Below, piece after piece: positions 1-11,100 of a stretch of DNA of 30,114 nt. A program made the translations under genes and the position numbers. Each line of letters starts with the position of its first letter. The first letter of the stretch is position 1. Origin of the DNA: a virus. The notes under the pieces are model-generated. The model saw only the letters and a list, made by a program, of their open reading frames with translations. It was not told where the DNA came from and made no database searches. The DNA lies in IMG/VR virus record IMGVR_UViG_3300008448_000421, positions 1 through 30,114 of that record. One strand, 5' to 3'.

Positions 1-1
1 C

Positions 2-133
2 TACATTCAACTAGTGTGGTCTACTGATAGCGCAACGGTATCTCTCCAGCATTTCCCGACGCAAATTAGTCCGGTGCGGCCTTCAACGGCGTCTTTGATT
101 GCTACACTTAGTTTCGTATCGGCTTTGCCGTAA
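2..133 (+). CDS. 3' end of a virion structural gene (partial)
   Basis: The frame from base 2 is open for 43 codons and ends at TAA 131-133, just before the ribosome binding site of the next gene. The residues are rich in Ser, Thr and Val and end in LSFVSALP. That is the kind of C-terminus seen in phage tail or head-associated proteins with short beta-rich domains, but the fragment is too short to name. It is in the same orientation as the late block and 17 bases from the next start, so it is probably the preceding gene of the same operon. The start lies outside the window. Confidence 0.6.
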   Translation, partial: YIQLVWSTDSATVSLQHFPTQISPVRPSTASLIATLSFVSALP

Positions 134-150
134 ATATTTAGGAGTAAAAA

Positions 151-1992
151 ATGGGTGGTGAAGGCGGATACACTGATACTGGTGGAAGCTGGTGGGATTA
201 TGTTGCTTCGCTACAAGCGGCTGAAGCGGCACCGCAAGCCGCCCCCGCACCGGAACCTACTCCACAACCTGCCCCCGCTCCCACGTCGACGCCTTCGTCG
301 CAACCCCTGACGTATCAGTCGCTTTACGATCAGATCCAAGCCCAAGGCCCGACTATTGGTACCTCCGGGGGTTGGTATTCCGATCCTACTTCAGAAGGTG
401 GTGGAGGCGGTGGAGCCGGTTATGTAGAACCGTGGACAACTACATCTTGGCAGACAGTACAAGGCGATAAAACCTACACATATGACCCGAATTCAGGGGT
501 CATTTCCCAAGACTTTTTAAAGACGCCTTCTCGTTCTTTTAACGACAAGTACCAAGACAGCGGCTACGTCCGATATAACTACCTCCCTGATGGGCAGGTG
601 CAGGAAGAGTTCGTCCCTATAAATAGCGGATGGAAAAGCTATACCGAGTTTCTTGGGCGTGCGGCTCCTATTATCGGCGGGGTAGTTGCAGCGGGCGCAG
701 TGCCTTCCCTGTTTTCAGGAGTAGGTGCCGGTGGTGGTGCCGCTGCGGGTAGTGCTGCTGAACTCGCCGCCCTTGGCGAACTTGGAATTAACACAGCGTT
801 AACTCCCGGTACTATCGGCGGTATTTATGGCGGTGCTGCGGGCGCTGCTGACCTTGCCGCTCTCGGCGAACTTGGGATTAACACGGCATTAACTCCCGGC
901 ACCGCTGGTGGGATTTATGGCCCCGCTGGATCAGCTATATCCGGTACGGGCGGAATCGCTAGTCTTTCAGATGCGGCCCCCGATATCGGGTCGGATTGGT
1001 TTGGAAATGAGTATGCGGACATTCCTTCGGATGTTCCTTCAGATGTTCCTAGTCCCCGTTCCGGTTCTCTCGATATCCCTACGGATTACTACGATTCAAT
1101 CGACTCTGAATTGTTTGGGCCGGATGGCTCTTATGAGCCAATCGACCCTTCTGAGTTTGGTGAGGTTGTAGACCCGAGTAATTTGGCAGATCCCTCTAAT
1201 ACGTTGGATTTTCCAGAAATGCCGAGCGATGCGGCTTCTCCCTCTACCCCATCCGCCCCTTCGACTTCGAACCTCCCCCCCGCTGCAACTAGAGGACTGT
1301 CCGCTGCCGCGTTAAGGGCGCTTGGCGAACTTGGTATCAATACCGATCAGTTGGATATGTCGGACTTTAATAATTGGGAGTATGAAGAGCCTCCTCCCGA
1401 TCTCTCTACCCCGGATGGTTCTTCATCCACTACTAAGCCGCCTTCAGATACTAAGCCGCCTTCAGATACTAAGCCGCCCGGATCGTCAACTTCAACTGAT
1501 TCCAATTGGATGAAGGACCTTCTCAAGCTTATCGTAGCTGGTGGTCTTGGCTATGCAGCGAGTAAATCAGGGTCAGGCCGTGGAACGCTTAAACCTGTAG
1601 GTGGGAAAGGCCCCGATCCCAAGGCCCGACGGTGGGACCCAAAAACCCAAACCTACTACAGTAACTATACCGGTGAACGTATTTACAAAGCTGCTGGCGG
1701 TGGTATCTCAGGGTTGCCCCGTAATGAGTACAAGGCTGGCGGCAGATATTTGAGTGGCCCCGGTGATGGCATGAGTGATAATATTAAGGCCAATATTGAT
1801 GGCGTTCAGGAAGCTCGCCTTGCCGACGGCGAGTTTGTAATCCCTGCGGATGTAGTCAGCCACATTGGTAACGGATCATCGAATGCTGGTGCCAAGAAAC
1901 TCCACGACATGATGAACCGCATCCGCCATGCCCGCACGGGCAACCCCCGGCAGGGACGGCAGATCAAAGCCGAAAAATACCTCCCGGTATAA
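151..1992 (+). CDS. Gly/Pro/Ser-rich virion-associated protein, 613 aa
   Basis: This is probably a structural or assembly protein of the late block. The N-terminal part (about residues 25-55) is Ala/Pro rich. A Gly/Ala-rich hydrophobic stretch lies at about 170-200, followed by two tandem 30-residue repeats (202-231 and 232-261) sharing the core LAALGELGINTALTPGT. The ALGELGINT core returns once more near residue 390. Low-complexity Asp/Pro/Ser segments follow, with a KPPSDT tandem near 430. The C-terminal ~80 residues (from about 535, GPGDGMSD... ending in KYLPV) are the compact conserved part, of a type I recall from many environmental phages, with LADGEFVIPADVVSHIGNG as its signature. The start is supported by AGGAG 7 bases upstream. 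The next gene begins 9 bases after the stop. I cannot give a biochemical function. Confidence 0.85.
   Translation: MGGEGGYTDTGGSWWDYVASLQAAEAAPQAAPAPEPTPQPAPAPTSTPSSQPLTYQSLYDQIQAQGPTIGTSGGWYSDPTSEGGGGGGAGYVEPWTTTSWQTVQGDKTYTYDPNSGVISQDFLKTPSRSFNDKYQDSGYVRYNYLPDGQVQEEFVPINSGWKSYTEFLGRAAPIIGGVVAAGAVPSLFSGVGAGGGAAAGSAAELAALGELGINTALTPGTIGGIYGGAAGAADLAALGELGINTALTPGTAGGIYGPAGSAISGTGGIASLSDAAPDIGSDWFGNEYADIPSDVPSDVPSPRSGSLDIPTDYYDSIDSELFGPDGSYEPIDPSEFGEVVDPSNLADPSNTLDFPEMPSDAASPSTPSAPSTSNLPPAATRGLSAAALRALGELGINTDQLDMSDFNNWEYEEPPPDLSTPDGSSSTTKPPSDTKPPSDTKPPGSSTSTDSNWMKDLLKLIVAGGLGYAASKSGSGRGTLKPVGGKGPDPKARRWDPKTQTYYSNYTGERIYKAAGGGISGLPRNEYKAGGRYLSGPGDGMSDNIKANIDGVQEARLADGEFVIPADVVSHIGNGSSNAGAKKLHDMMNRIRHARTGNPRQGRQIKAEKYLPV
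754..933 (+). repeat. two tandem 90-bp coding repeats
   Basis: Two adjacent 90-bp units inside the 613-aa gene each encode a 30-residue block with core LGELGINTALTPGT. The second unit differs mainly at third codon positions and at a few residues (Glu to Asp, Ile to Ala). A third, degenerate copy of the LRALGELGINT core lies near base 1312. The pattern suggests local duplication followed by divergence under protein-level constraint. Confidence 0.8.
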
Positions 1993-2001
1993 GGAACAGA
2001 A

Positions 2002-3291
2002 ATGGCCGCGCTTGATTCAACTGGACAGCCAGTAGACTTTAGTAAGACTACTGAAGGCGGTATTTCTACCGCAATGGAACCGTATGTAACGGATCTATTC
2101 GAGAATGCCGCTGCCGTCGCGAAGACACCTTATCAACAATACGGAGCGGAGCAAGCTGCCCAAGCTCAGCAAACTACTCCTTATCGGGTAGCGGGTCTTA
2201 GTAATCTTGAACAGCAAGCACTCGGTGGTATCGGTAGTCTTCAAGCGTACAACCCGACGCAGTTCAATACTTCGTTTAACCCGTCGCAATTCAATGCGTC
2301 ATACGACCAGACGCAATTTTCGAATACGTACAATCCGACGCAGTTTTCGAACACGTACAATCCGACGCAGTTCAATGCGGCCTATAACCCGACGCAGTTC
2401 ACTCAGCAATCATGGACTGATCCTAATAGGATGCAGCAGTATATGTCGCCCTACCAACAGGGTGTTACAGATATTGCGATGCGAGAGGCCCGTAGGCAGT
2501 CAGACGTTGACGCTCAGAAAGAGGCAGCGGGTGCTGTAGGAGTAGGGGCATTTGGTGGTTCACGTTATGGACTTGTCGAAGCTGAAAGGCAGAGAAACAC
2601 CGCCCAATTGCTGAACGATATTCAGACCAAGGGCCTTCAGAGTGCCTACGGGGCTGGAATGGGTCAGTTTAATGCCGAGAACGCCCTCGGTTTCCAAACG
2701 CAACAAGCTCAGAATCAGGCTAATCTTGCTGGCGGTCAGTTTAATTTCCAGCAACAGCAAGCTCAAAATCAAGCCAATCTTGCCGGTAGTCAATTTGGCC
2801 TGCAAGCTCAACAAGCTCAAAACCAAGCCAATCTTGCCGGGGGCCAACTCGGCCTGCAAACTCAACAGGCTCAGAATCAAGCTAACCAAGCTGCTGGGCA
2901 GTTTGATTTCCAACAGCAGTACGCGCAGAATCAGGCCAACCTCGCTGCTAATCAAGCCGCGTTCCAGCAACAGTACGCGCAAAACTTAGCTAACTATCAG
3001 GGGTATCAGTCGGGGTTAGGGATTTTGGGTACGCAGATGCAATACGGGTCCTTGCCCCGAACTCTTGACCAAGCTGGACTGGACACTGCTTATCAAACAT
3101 TCTTGGCGCAGCAACAAAAGCCGTATGAGAATCTTAATTTCCAAAAGGGCATCATGAGCGCCCTGCCCCCTGCGTCCTACAGCGCAGTTACGGAATCTCA
3201 GAACTATGAGCCTGTCAACCCTCTCGCTTCCGGGGTTAACATTCTCGGTCAACTTGGCGGGTTAGACTTCCTCAAAAACGCTCTTAAGTAA
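2002..3291 (+). CDS. Gln/Asn-rich repeat protein of the virion, 429 aa
   Basis: A late-block protein made mostly of repeats. After a non-repetitive N-terminus (1-82), residues 83-136 are six 9-residue units of the form YNPTQFNxx. A unique segment (about 137-233) contains GAFGGSRYG. Residues 234-341 are six 18-residue units starting QQAQNQANLAG, which should form a long amphipathic helix or coiled coil. The C-terminus is short and hydrophobic. An AAGGAA site 5 bases before the ATG supports the start. Its position between the Gly-rich protein and the transglycosylase suggests an internal or tail-tip structural role. No enzyme motif is visible. It could be a scaffold-like or ejected protein, but this is inference. 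Confidence 0.85.
   Translation: MAALDSTGQPVDFSKTTEGGISTAMEPYVTDLFENAAAVAKTPYQQYGAEQAAQAQQTTPYRVAGLSNLEQQALGGIGSLQAYNPTQFNTSFNPSQFNASYDQTQFSNTYNPTQFSNTYNPTQFNAAYNPTQFTQQSWTDPNRMQQYMSPYQQGVTDIAMREARRQSDVDAQKEAAGAVGVGAFGGSRYGLVEAERQRNTAQLLNDIQTKGLQSAYGAGMGQFNAENALGFQTQQAQNQANLAGGQFNFQQQQAQNQANLAGSQFGLQAQQAQNQANLAGGQLGLQTQQAQNQANQAAGQFDFQQQYAQNQANLAANQAAFQQQYAQNLANYQGYQSGLGILGTQMQYGSLPRTLDQAGLDTAYQTFLAQQQKPYENLNFQKGIMSALPPASYSAVTESQNYEPVNPLASGVNILGQLGGLDFLKNALK
2248..2409 (+). repeat. six 27-bp coding repeats (YNPTQF units)
   Basis: Six consecutive 27-bp units encode 9-residue blocks with consensus (Y/F)NPTQF(N/S)xx. The core hexapeptide is strongly kept, with one unit changed to YDQTQF. Several units are nearly identical at the DNA level, for example around 2329-2382, so the array can expand or contract by slippage. 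Confidence 0.85.
2701..3024 (+). repeat. six 54-bp coding repeats (QAQNQANLAG units)
   Basis: Six units of 54 bp encode 18-residue blocks beginning QQAQNQANLAG and ending in an FxFQ or LxLQ pattern. The last two units carry QYAQN, and the final one is degenerate. Eighteen residues are close to five helical turns, so each unit could add one identical length increment to a long helix. Confidence 0.85.
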
Positions 3292-3303
3292 GGTTAGATA
3301 GAT

Positions 3304-5124
3304 ATGTTTAGGACGCCTGAAGAGCTTACTAAAGCTCCACCCGAACTACTTAAACAGTATCTAGCGATGGGTGATCGCAGCCCGTTTCCTCGCGGTGCTA
3401 TTGAATTGGCACTCAGGAACCAAGCGAACATGGAGGCTAACGCTCAGGCGAGTCAGGCTAAAGCGCAGGGTAATGCTAACCCGACTCAGCCGACGACTAT
3501 TGTTGACCGCATTGCAGAAGCGGTAAAACAGAAGATCCAGTCCGAGACTCCTCAACCCCGCCCCGAAAGCATAGCTGGTATCGGCGCTTTACCTGTTAGA
3601 GATGATATGTTCCGTGCCGCAGAAGGCGGCATTGTCTCGTTTAAGGGTGGCGGTTCTACACAGTTTGACTACTCTAATCAATACGTACCCGAAGATATTC
3701 TTAGGGCGCATCACGGAGTCGAGTCGGCTTTTAGTCAAAGAATGGGTCCGTCCAGCGCCGATGCGCTAGGTCCATTTCAATTTCAGGGGCCAACAGGCAG
3801 GCAGTATGGCCTAAAAACGGATCAAGACCGCCTTGATTTCGCCAAGTCTAAAGACGCGGCTGCTAGGTACCTCGCGGATCTGCATAACCAATTCGGTAAT
3901 TGGGAACTTGCTTCCATGGCCTACAACTGGGGGCCGGGTAATGTGCGGGCGTATCTCAGGACTGGATTGGGTGCCAATGGTAAGCCCCGTCCTAAAGAGT
4001 CACTTGAGTACCCCGGTAAAATCGCCGCTTTAACTTCTGACCCGGAGGGGTTTAGGAACCGTGGGATTAACAGAGGTGGGCTTCCCCAAAATAGGGACAC
4101 TGAAAAATCTGCCCCGGCTACAGCCGTTGCTGCCGCTGGCGCACCTACGCTTAATAGAGAACTTATTGACGAAGCCGCTAGGCTGGAAAAAATTACTGAG
4201 AGAGAGCGTGATGACGCGCTTAAGGCACTCGGTGAAGCACCCAAAGCCCCTACAGAAGAAGAGCTTCTTGCCGCTAATCAACGGGCATACGAACAAGGTG
4301 ATAAGTTTAATAAACCTTTCGTAGACGCATTCCGGGCTAAGGTAGCTGAGATGAAGCCGGATACGGCGCGGATGAAGGAAGAAAACACCGATATGGCTTG
4401 GAGAAGAGGGCTAGCTGCCCTCGGCGGTTCAAGGCAGCGAGGTCTGGGTGGGTTCTTGGGTAGTCTTGGCCCTGCTATGACGGTAGGGTTTGACAGCTAC
4501 GAGAAGGGTCAAAAAGAACTCCGGGAAGCTGACCGCCTGCACAAACAGAACGAGCTTCTTCAGGCTAAGTATGAATTCGAAATGGCTAAAGGGAATAGGA
4601 CAGAAGCCAATCGGATCATGGAGCGTCTTGTAGACTCCAGTAAGCTGGAGATGCAACTATACAGAGCTGGTAAAAGGGACGTTATTAGAGACACCACCGC
4701 TAATCGCACTGCTAATAGCGGCATTATTTCCGCTTTGCAACGCGACTTCGAAGGTCAACGTAGGGACCGCCGAGAAGCCGAACAACGTGCATCTAGCGAA
4801 AGAAATGCTCAGACTCGGGCTGATGCTATGTTAGGCGCTGCCGGTATCCGGCAGGGTGGGGGCGGTGGTAGAGCGACGGATCAGCAAGACGCACGGTTTG
4901 ATAGATTTATGTCCGACTATCTAAGTAAACCCGAAATCCGTGATACGTTTGATAGTCAAGCTAGGGCGTTACTCGGACCAAACGCTAATCCGTTAACCGT
5001 GAGAGAAAAATCTCTTGAGCTTGCCCATGCGTATGCGGAACAATACATACGGGGTAGCAAACCTGTTCCCGCTGCCCCTGCCGCTCCCCGGCAGGGCCAA
5101 GACCTCGGTCCTCTGCTTAAATAA
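3304..5124 (+). CDS. lytic transglycosylase-helical virion protein, 606 aa
   Basis: A peptidoglycan-cleaving enzyme probably carried in the particle to open the cell wall during DNA entry. A lysozyme-like SLT domain spans roughly residues 117-225. Its catalytic glutamate is most likely E140 in GVESAFS, followed by the glycine-rich ALGPFQF motif near 159 and by MAYNWGPGNV at 205-214, all typical of SLT/gp16-type domains. A short segment AAEGGIVSFKGGG precedes it (about 104). The C-terminal two thirds are charged and helical, with a long predicted coiled region at about 395-500. The modest AAGG site upstream is 10 bases from the ATG. The stop is 7 bases before the giant ORF, which fits an ejection-protein pair. 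The enzyme class is well supported; the virion location is inferred. Confidence 0.85.
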   Translation: MFRTPEELTKAPPELLKQYLAMGDRSPFPRGAIELALRNQANMEANAQASQAKAQGNANPTQPTTIVDRIAEAVKQKIQSETPQPRPESIAGIGALPVRDDMFRAAEGGIVSFKGGGSTQFDYSNQYVPEDILRAHHGVESAFSQRMGPSSADALGPFQFQGPTGRQYGLKTDQDRLDFAKSKDAAARYLADLHNQFGNWELASMAYNWGPGNVRAYLRTGLGANGKPRPKESLEYPGKIAALTSDPEGFRNRGINRGGLPQNRDTEKSAPATAVAAAGAPTLNRELIDEAARLEKITERERDDALKALGEAPKAPTEEELLAANQRAYEQGDKFNKPFVDAFRAKVAEMKPDTARMKEENTDMAWRRGLAALGGSRQRGLGGFLGSLGPAMTVGFDSYEKGQKELREADRLHKQNELLQAKYEFEMAKGNRTEANRIMERLVDSSKLEMQLYRAGKRDVIRDTTANRTANSGIISALQRDFEGQRRDRREAEQRASSERNAQTRADAMLGAAGIRQGGGGGRATDQQDARFDRFMSDYLSKPEIRDTFDSQARALLGPNANPLTVREKSLELAHAYAEQYIRGSKPVPAAPAAPRQGQDLGPLLK

Positions 5125-5131
5125 GTAAATT

Positions 5132-8100
5132 ATGTCTCGATACTTCACTCTGCCAGATGGGTCTTATGTAACTATCCCTGATGACATGGATGTGGAGACA
5201 GCCCGCAAGCTGGCTATCGGTAGGTTTGCGGGTAGTCACGGTATTCCGGCAGAACTTAAAAGTGAAGGTACTAGGGCAGGGGCATCTCTTACTAGCGGGA
5301 TCGCTAGTACGCTAAGTGTCGTTCCTCAACTGTATGGCTTAGCTACTGGTGACTTCAAAAACGCGCCGCTTGCGGGGACAGTAGAGTCTCTTAAGAAAAA
5401 AGCGGAAGAGATCCGAACTCCTGAATCTGCTTATCAGCGGGCCGTTATAGATAAAGCAGTCGATGCGGCTGGGAAGCGTGGCATCCTCCCTCAAGTAGGG
5501 GAAGTCTTTAAACAGTACGGAAGTAACCCTTCTATTTTTATTGAGAAGCTTGGGGAACTTGCTCCTGACGTTGCCGCTGCTTTGTTGACGGGTGGCACTA
5601 CAGCATATGCCACCTTTATAGGGAAACTTGGACTCGGTGCCGTTGGCAAGCAAGCCGCAAAAGAAGGCGCTGAAGCCGCTGCTGAAGCCGCTGCTAGGAC
5701 CGCCGCCGCTAAAGCCTCTGCCCAAAAAGTTGGCACTAATGTCGCTTTGGGGCAAGGCGCTATACAGGAAGGCGCTTCTTCCGGTAAAGAAACCTACGAC
5801 GAAGTATTTAAAAACGAGTTTACAAAGCTTGTAAAGGCGGGCGTCCCAGAAGACGAAGCTAAAGCCCAAGCTCAGGAAACTGCTCTCACCCGTGCCCGTG
5901 CAGTGGCCGGGGCTACAGCGGCAGTAACCTTTGGCGCATCTAAGGCTCTTCCGGGTATAGAAAAAACGATCTTCGGCGGTGCCCCTGCTGGTCGTGTTAA
6001 AAGTGCTACTACTACCGGTTTAGGTGAAGCTGCGGGTGAAACCGCTGGCGCAGTTACCGGTCAGGTTGGACAGAATATTGCCGCTGAAGCGCCTCTGTCT
6101 CGTAATGTCGGTCGCACGATTGGTGAGTCTACCGCCCTTGGTGGCGGTGCGGGCGCAGTGACAGGTGCTGTATTTCCGGGCAAAGCGGGACCCGCTGCCA
6201 CGGGACTGGAAGCTGAAGTAAATAGAATCATCCCGCAAGGAGTCGCTCCCGAAGAAGGGGTTGACGAAACCGCTGCGCGTCCTACTATTCAGCCTCGCCC
6301 CGCTCCCAAGCCGGGAGAAACACTTGCAAAAACAGGACTGATAACTCCTGAAGAAGGTGCCGAAGTTGATCGCGTCACAGCGATAAAAGACTTTTTAGAC
6401 AAGGCGGAACAAGATGCAGGAGTCGGAGGACCGTCAGCCCCTCTCAATGGAGGAGATCAGTCTAGCGTGGCAATGGCTGGAGGCCCCACGGGGGTACCCG
6501 GTGCCAGCGCGGTTGAAACACCTACATCCGCTGGAATGGCTCAGCCTATCAGCGATGTTGCAGTTTCTCCTACAGGAGAAGGAACGAAGTTTGGTTCACT
6601 GAATGCGTTTTCGATTCCAGTATTGCGCCCTCGCCGTGGTGCTGATGGTGGTGTAGCTAAAGATGAATCCGGCAACGCTATTTGGGGGGAAACCGGGTCA
6701 CCCGTAGTTAACTACTATGATCGCTACATCACTGTTGTGGATGTTAACGGACAACGAGTTCCGTTTTATCTTAGCAGTGGACAGGCGGGCAAGAAGGGCG
6801 TCGAGGCAGGTAAGTGGTATCCGATTTTTGGAATCGGGGAAGACGGCTGGATCAATAAAGGGTCCGAGCAACAGATCGCTAGCTACTACGGTGTACCGGA
6901 ATTTAAAGAAGCCGCCCAAGAACTTGACAGAACTTTGGGGGACATGCGGGGCCGTAGTGACGTTCCTATTGTTAACGAAGAATACGCGCAGACGCTAAAC
7001 TTTATTAACGAAGGGCTTACGCCTAGCACAAGGGCAGATTCGGCAAATGGCGCGATGGGCGCTAGAAGTCTTATTGACAAGATCATTGCCGCACGGGCAC
7101 CGGAACAGCAAGCATCTGATGCTTTTGCCCAAGCTTTTGAAGGTAGGGGAGTAATTCAGGAGCAGCCCGCTGCTAAAGTTGAAGAGGCCCCTGAAGTTAA
7201 AACCGAGGCTCCAGTCGAGCCTGCCCCTGAGGTTAAGACCGAAGAGGCTCCCGTAGTTGAAGAGAAAGCTCCTGTTGCTGAAGAGAAAGTTGAATCCGCC
7301 CCCGAGGTGGAAACTGAAGCCCCGGCTGAACCTACCCCTACCAAACCCAAGCGTGAAACTAAAGCACAGCGGGTAGAGCGTGAACAACGCGAGTCGGATG
7401 AGGCTCTTAAGACTTTTGCTATTCCTAGATCCGCCCCTTCCGCTGGATCACAGCAGGTGGCTAAGTCTGCGCGGGGTGTAAACCTCAATCAAGTGCCTGA
7501 GCTTGACCTCGACTATTACCGGGCCACCCGCAAGCTTAATGATGTGATGAGCAAGCCCGGTTCGCAACGAACTGTCGAGGAGCAAGCCATCCATGCCTAT
7601 GCCGCTGGTGTGCAGAAGGCTAATCCTAAAGCCACTATTAAAGATGTTTTTCGGTATCTCGCTTATGAGTTGGCGGAACCGTCTTCTGTCGGCGCTAAGC
7701 AGAGGAGGCTTTCAGAGTCTGCGCGAGTCTATGTAGAGAAAGCCCTTGGGCGTGATGCTACTAAAAAGCTCGATGCTGCGGTCGGTAAAGTAAAAGAAAA
7801 TGTAGCCGCTGCGGATGAGGCGGCGGGACGCCTAACCTCTGATGCCGGCTTGGAATCCCGTAGGGGTGAAGAACGGGAAGCAAAACCCGAAACTGAACTT
7901 AACTTGCAAGAGATGCTTAAGGGTGTTTCTGAAAGTTATGAAGGTACGCGCAGTGGTGGTAAAGCCGTTCGCGGCGCTATCGCGGAGTTGTTGTCAGGGA
8001 TCGGTGCCCCTCCCCGCGTAGTGTTTGGAAAAGTAGAAGATGGTCGCGCTGGTAAGTTCGACCCGAAGACTAATACTATTACTCTAAACAAAGATAAAGT

Positions 8101-11100
8101 TACTGAGGACGTTCTGCTGCATGAAGCAGTCCATGCCTATATCGACCATGCCATCGACAACCCCAGCAAACTTAACGCTAATCAGAAGCGGGCATTAGGG
8201 GAGCTTAAGTCTCTTCACAAACTTGCGGTTGATAGGTTCGGTGCGGACTTTGATATTGGCCCGCTGAAAGAGTTTGCTGCCGAGGTAATGAGTAACCCTG
8301 AGCTTCAGGCTCAGATGCGTCAAGTCAAAGTTCCGACGAAGCCGTTTACGTTCCTTGGTAGTTTTGCAAGGACGGTCGCAAAGCTTCTTAACATCCCAAT
8401 CGCTGAACAAAACAGCCTCTTCCTCAGATCCGTCAGTGAGATTGAGTCGCTTCTTTCCGCCCCCACTGCGAAGGTCAAAGGTAAAGAAGTCTCTTACGCC
8501 CCTGAGAAAAAGGCGCGTACCTTCCGCATTGCTGGAAAGGATATAGAGATTGGGCGTCCGGTCCGTGAACCTAAGAAGTTGAGCAAACGCCAAGAGGGTC
8601 TGCAAAAGAAGAAAGCAAAACTGGAAGCGGATAGGCAGGCTTCTCTCAACAACGTAATTAACCTTACTGAGGGTAAAGCGGATGCCGTAATCCGGGCGCT
8701 TGCGGACTCTCGTAGGATGGTCGTTGTACTTGAGCGAAAGCTCGGGGATATGGGTAAGTTAGTTTTTGACACCGCTAGCGATGCCTTTAATGCGGTGGAT
8801 TCTGCGCTGACTGCCTCTGCTGGTAGGACCAACTTCCTCGTTATGGATAAGGTCAAACCCCTACAAGACCTTCAGTACAAGATTGTCGATGCGATTGCTA
8901 AGCGTGAAGGTAGCGACGTTAAGCAGGTGTTCGACTCTCTTAACAGTTACTTCACGGTTCTGCATGAGCCTGAGCGCAGGCTTGATAAGTTTATCCGTAC
9001 CGTCAGCCTTGAGCCACACAACGAAGTGCGTCGGTACAACATCCGCGAGGAGTTGTCGAAGGATAACAAGCTTAGTGTAAAAGAAGCTCGTAAGCTTTAT
9101 GATGAGTGGGTAGAGCTTGTCCGTGATGACAGGGTTGCCCAAGAAAAAGACATCAGTAGTGACGAATTTTCCGTCACGGGTATGAAGGATAAGAACGGCG
9201 AAGACGGTAGGCTGTCTAGCGAGGAAGCTGCCAATATCCTTGGGCAGTTTAAGGATCGGTTTAAAGAAGACCCCGAACTTGCCAAACTGTATAAACTTGC
9301 TGAGAAGACCCAGCAGGAACTGAACAAAGTCACGATTGACCTGAACCGTAAGGCTAACTACGGTAGCCAAGGACTTCAGAACCTCATCAATGCTCGGGGC
9401 TGGAAACACTATGTTCCGTTCCGTGGCGCTCCGGAGTCAGAAAAATCTGACGAAGCCTCAAACTATTACGACGTAACTAACGTCAGTGGTGAGATGGCCC
9501 AAGTAGAGAAAGCCACGCAGGGTCGTATCTCCGCTCCTGAAAACGTGCTTCTTCGTTCTTTTGCCGAATCGGTTAAAGCCGCATCCCGTGTACCTCAGGG
9601 GAATGTGACTAAGGCTGTGTATAACTTGGTGAAGAACGGGCAGGTTGAAGGAAGTATTAAAACCGTTTCCTACCAAGACCGTGTTCTCAAAGATGCTAAC
9701 CCGCCACGGGAAGATAACGTCATCTATCACTACGCTGACAACGGCAACCTTCATGCGATAGAGATCAAGAATCTTGAACTAGCTAAATCAATTCGCGGAA
9801 CTTACAGCAAGCTGCACCCCCTTGCAGACGCCGCCCTTAACGCAGCCAGTACCGCTACCCGAGTTCAAGGTTCTTTTATGACCCGCTATAACCCCGCGTG
9901 GTGGGCGGGCGGTTTCGTAATGGACGTACTGACTAACACATTTACTATTAGCTCAAATTATGGGGCCACCGCCGCTGCCAAATACATGGGGCAAGTGGTA
10001 CACGATATCGTAGCTACCAAAGGTTTTGCGAAGGCAGCGAGATTTAATTATCTGTATAACACAGGGCGGATCGAGGAAATCCGGAAGTTGGCTAAGCCGG
10101 GTTCGTGGTACGCCGACGCCCTAGATTATGCGGATCAAGGCGGAAAAATCGCCTTTGGTTCGGGGTTTAGCTCTAAGAGTCAACTACAACAACTGGAAAG
10201 CAGGCTCTCTAAGAATCCAATCATTGTCACAGGTCGCGCCGTAGACGATGTTATCGGCATTGTGACAGACTCTTTAGAGATGGCATCCCGCGTTGCTGCG
10301 TATCGTGTGTTTAGACAGCAGGGGTTGCCGCCTAGTAAAGCTGCGGTGGAATCAAAAGAACTTGCCAATTTTGAACGGGCGGGGGATTACGGTCGGGTTC
10401 TTGGCGCGGCTTTCACCTTCTATAGGCCCAGTGCTACAGGCGCGGTAAAAGCGATTGACTCCATCGCCCACGGTAAATATGGAAAGCAGACCGCAGGGTT
10501 CGCCCTCGCAATGGGGATGGGGCTTTACTTTATCACCAAAAGTATTGCTGACGATGATGAAGAGGGAAGGAACCGTGTAGAGAATGATGACGGTGATAGG
10601 TCTGTACGCAGGTTGCGTATCTTCCTTCCGGGTATGGAGAACCCGATCCAAATCCCGTGGAGCTACGGTATTGGTGGCCTAGCCGCGTCGGGTTTCCAAA
10701 TGGCTAAGGGACTTTTCGGGAGTCAGAGTTTCGGCGACACCGCCAACAACATACAGAAGATTCTCAGGGAATCTTTCCTCCCCTTGCCCGCATCACAGAT
10801 TGATCCACGTAAGCATTTCGGGGCATTTGTATATGACACGATTACCCCGTCGGTGATTAGACCGTTTGGTCAGGCGGTCTTTAACGTGGACTCTTTGGAC
10901 AGGCCGATTTTTAAAGAAGGTCCGTCTAGGTATGCTGAAGCGTTTGCAACGGGTAAAGACATCCCCGACTGGATCGAGGACTTTACAAAACATCTTTACC
11001 GGAACCACAACATCGACGTTTCCCCGCGTCTTGTCCACCACATGCTCAGTAACTATGTGAGCGGTATCAGTGGCATCGCTTCCGATCTTGACGGCCTATC

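Noticed and set aside
2248-3024. Regularly spaced repeats that could suggest a CRISPR array
   Set aside because: The repeats are contiguous, in frame with no spacers, and encode protein repeat units.
5339-5869. A 176-codon minus-strand frame inside the giant late gene
   Set aside because: Low-complexity Phe/Ser-rich translation typical of the antisense of Ala/Gly/Glu/Lys codons.
8861-9409. A 182-codon minus-strand frame inside the giant late gene
   Set aside because: Shadow frame: no domain, no ribosome site, and antisense to a long continuous coding region.
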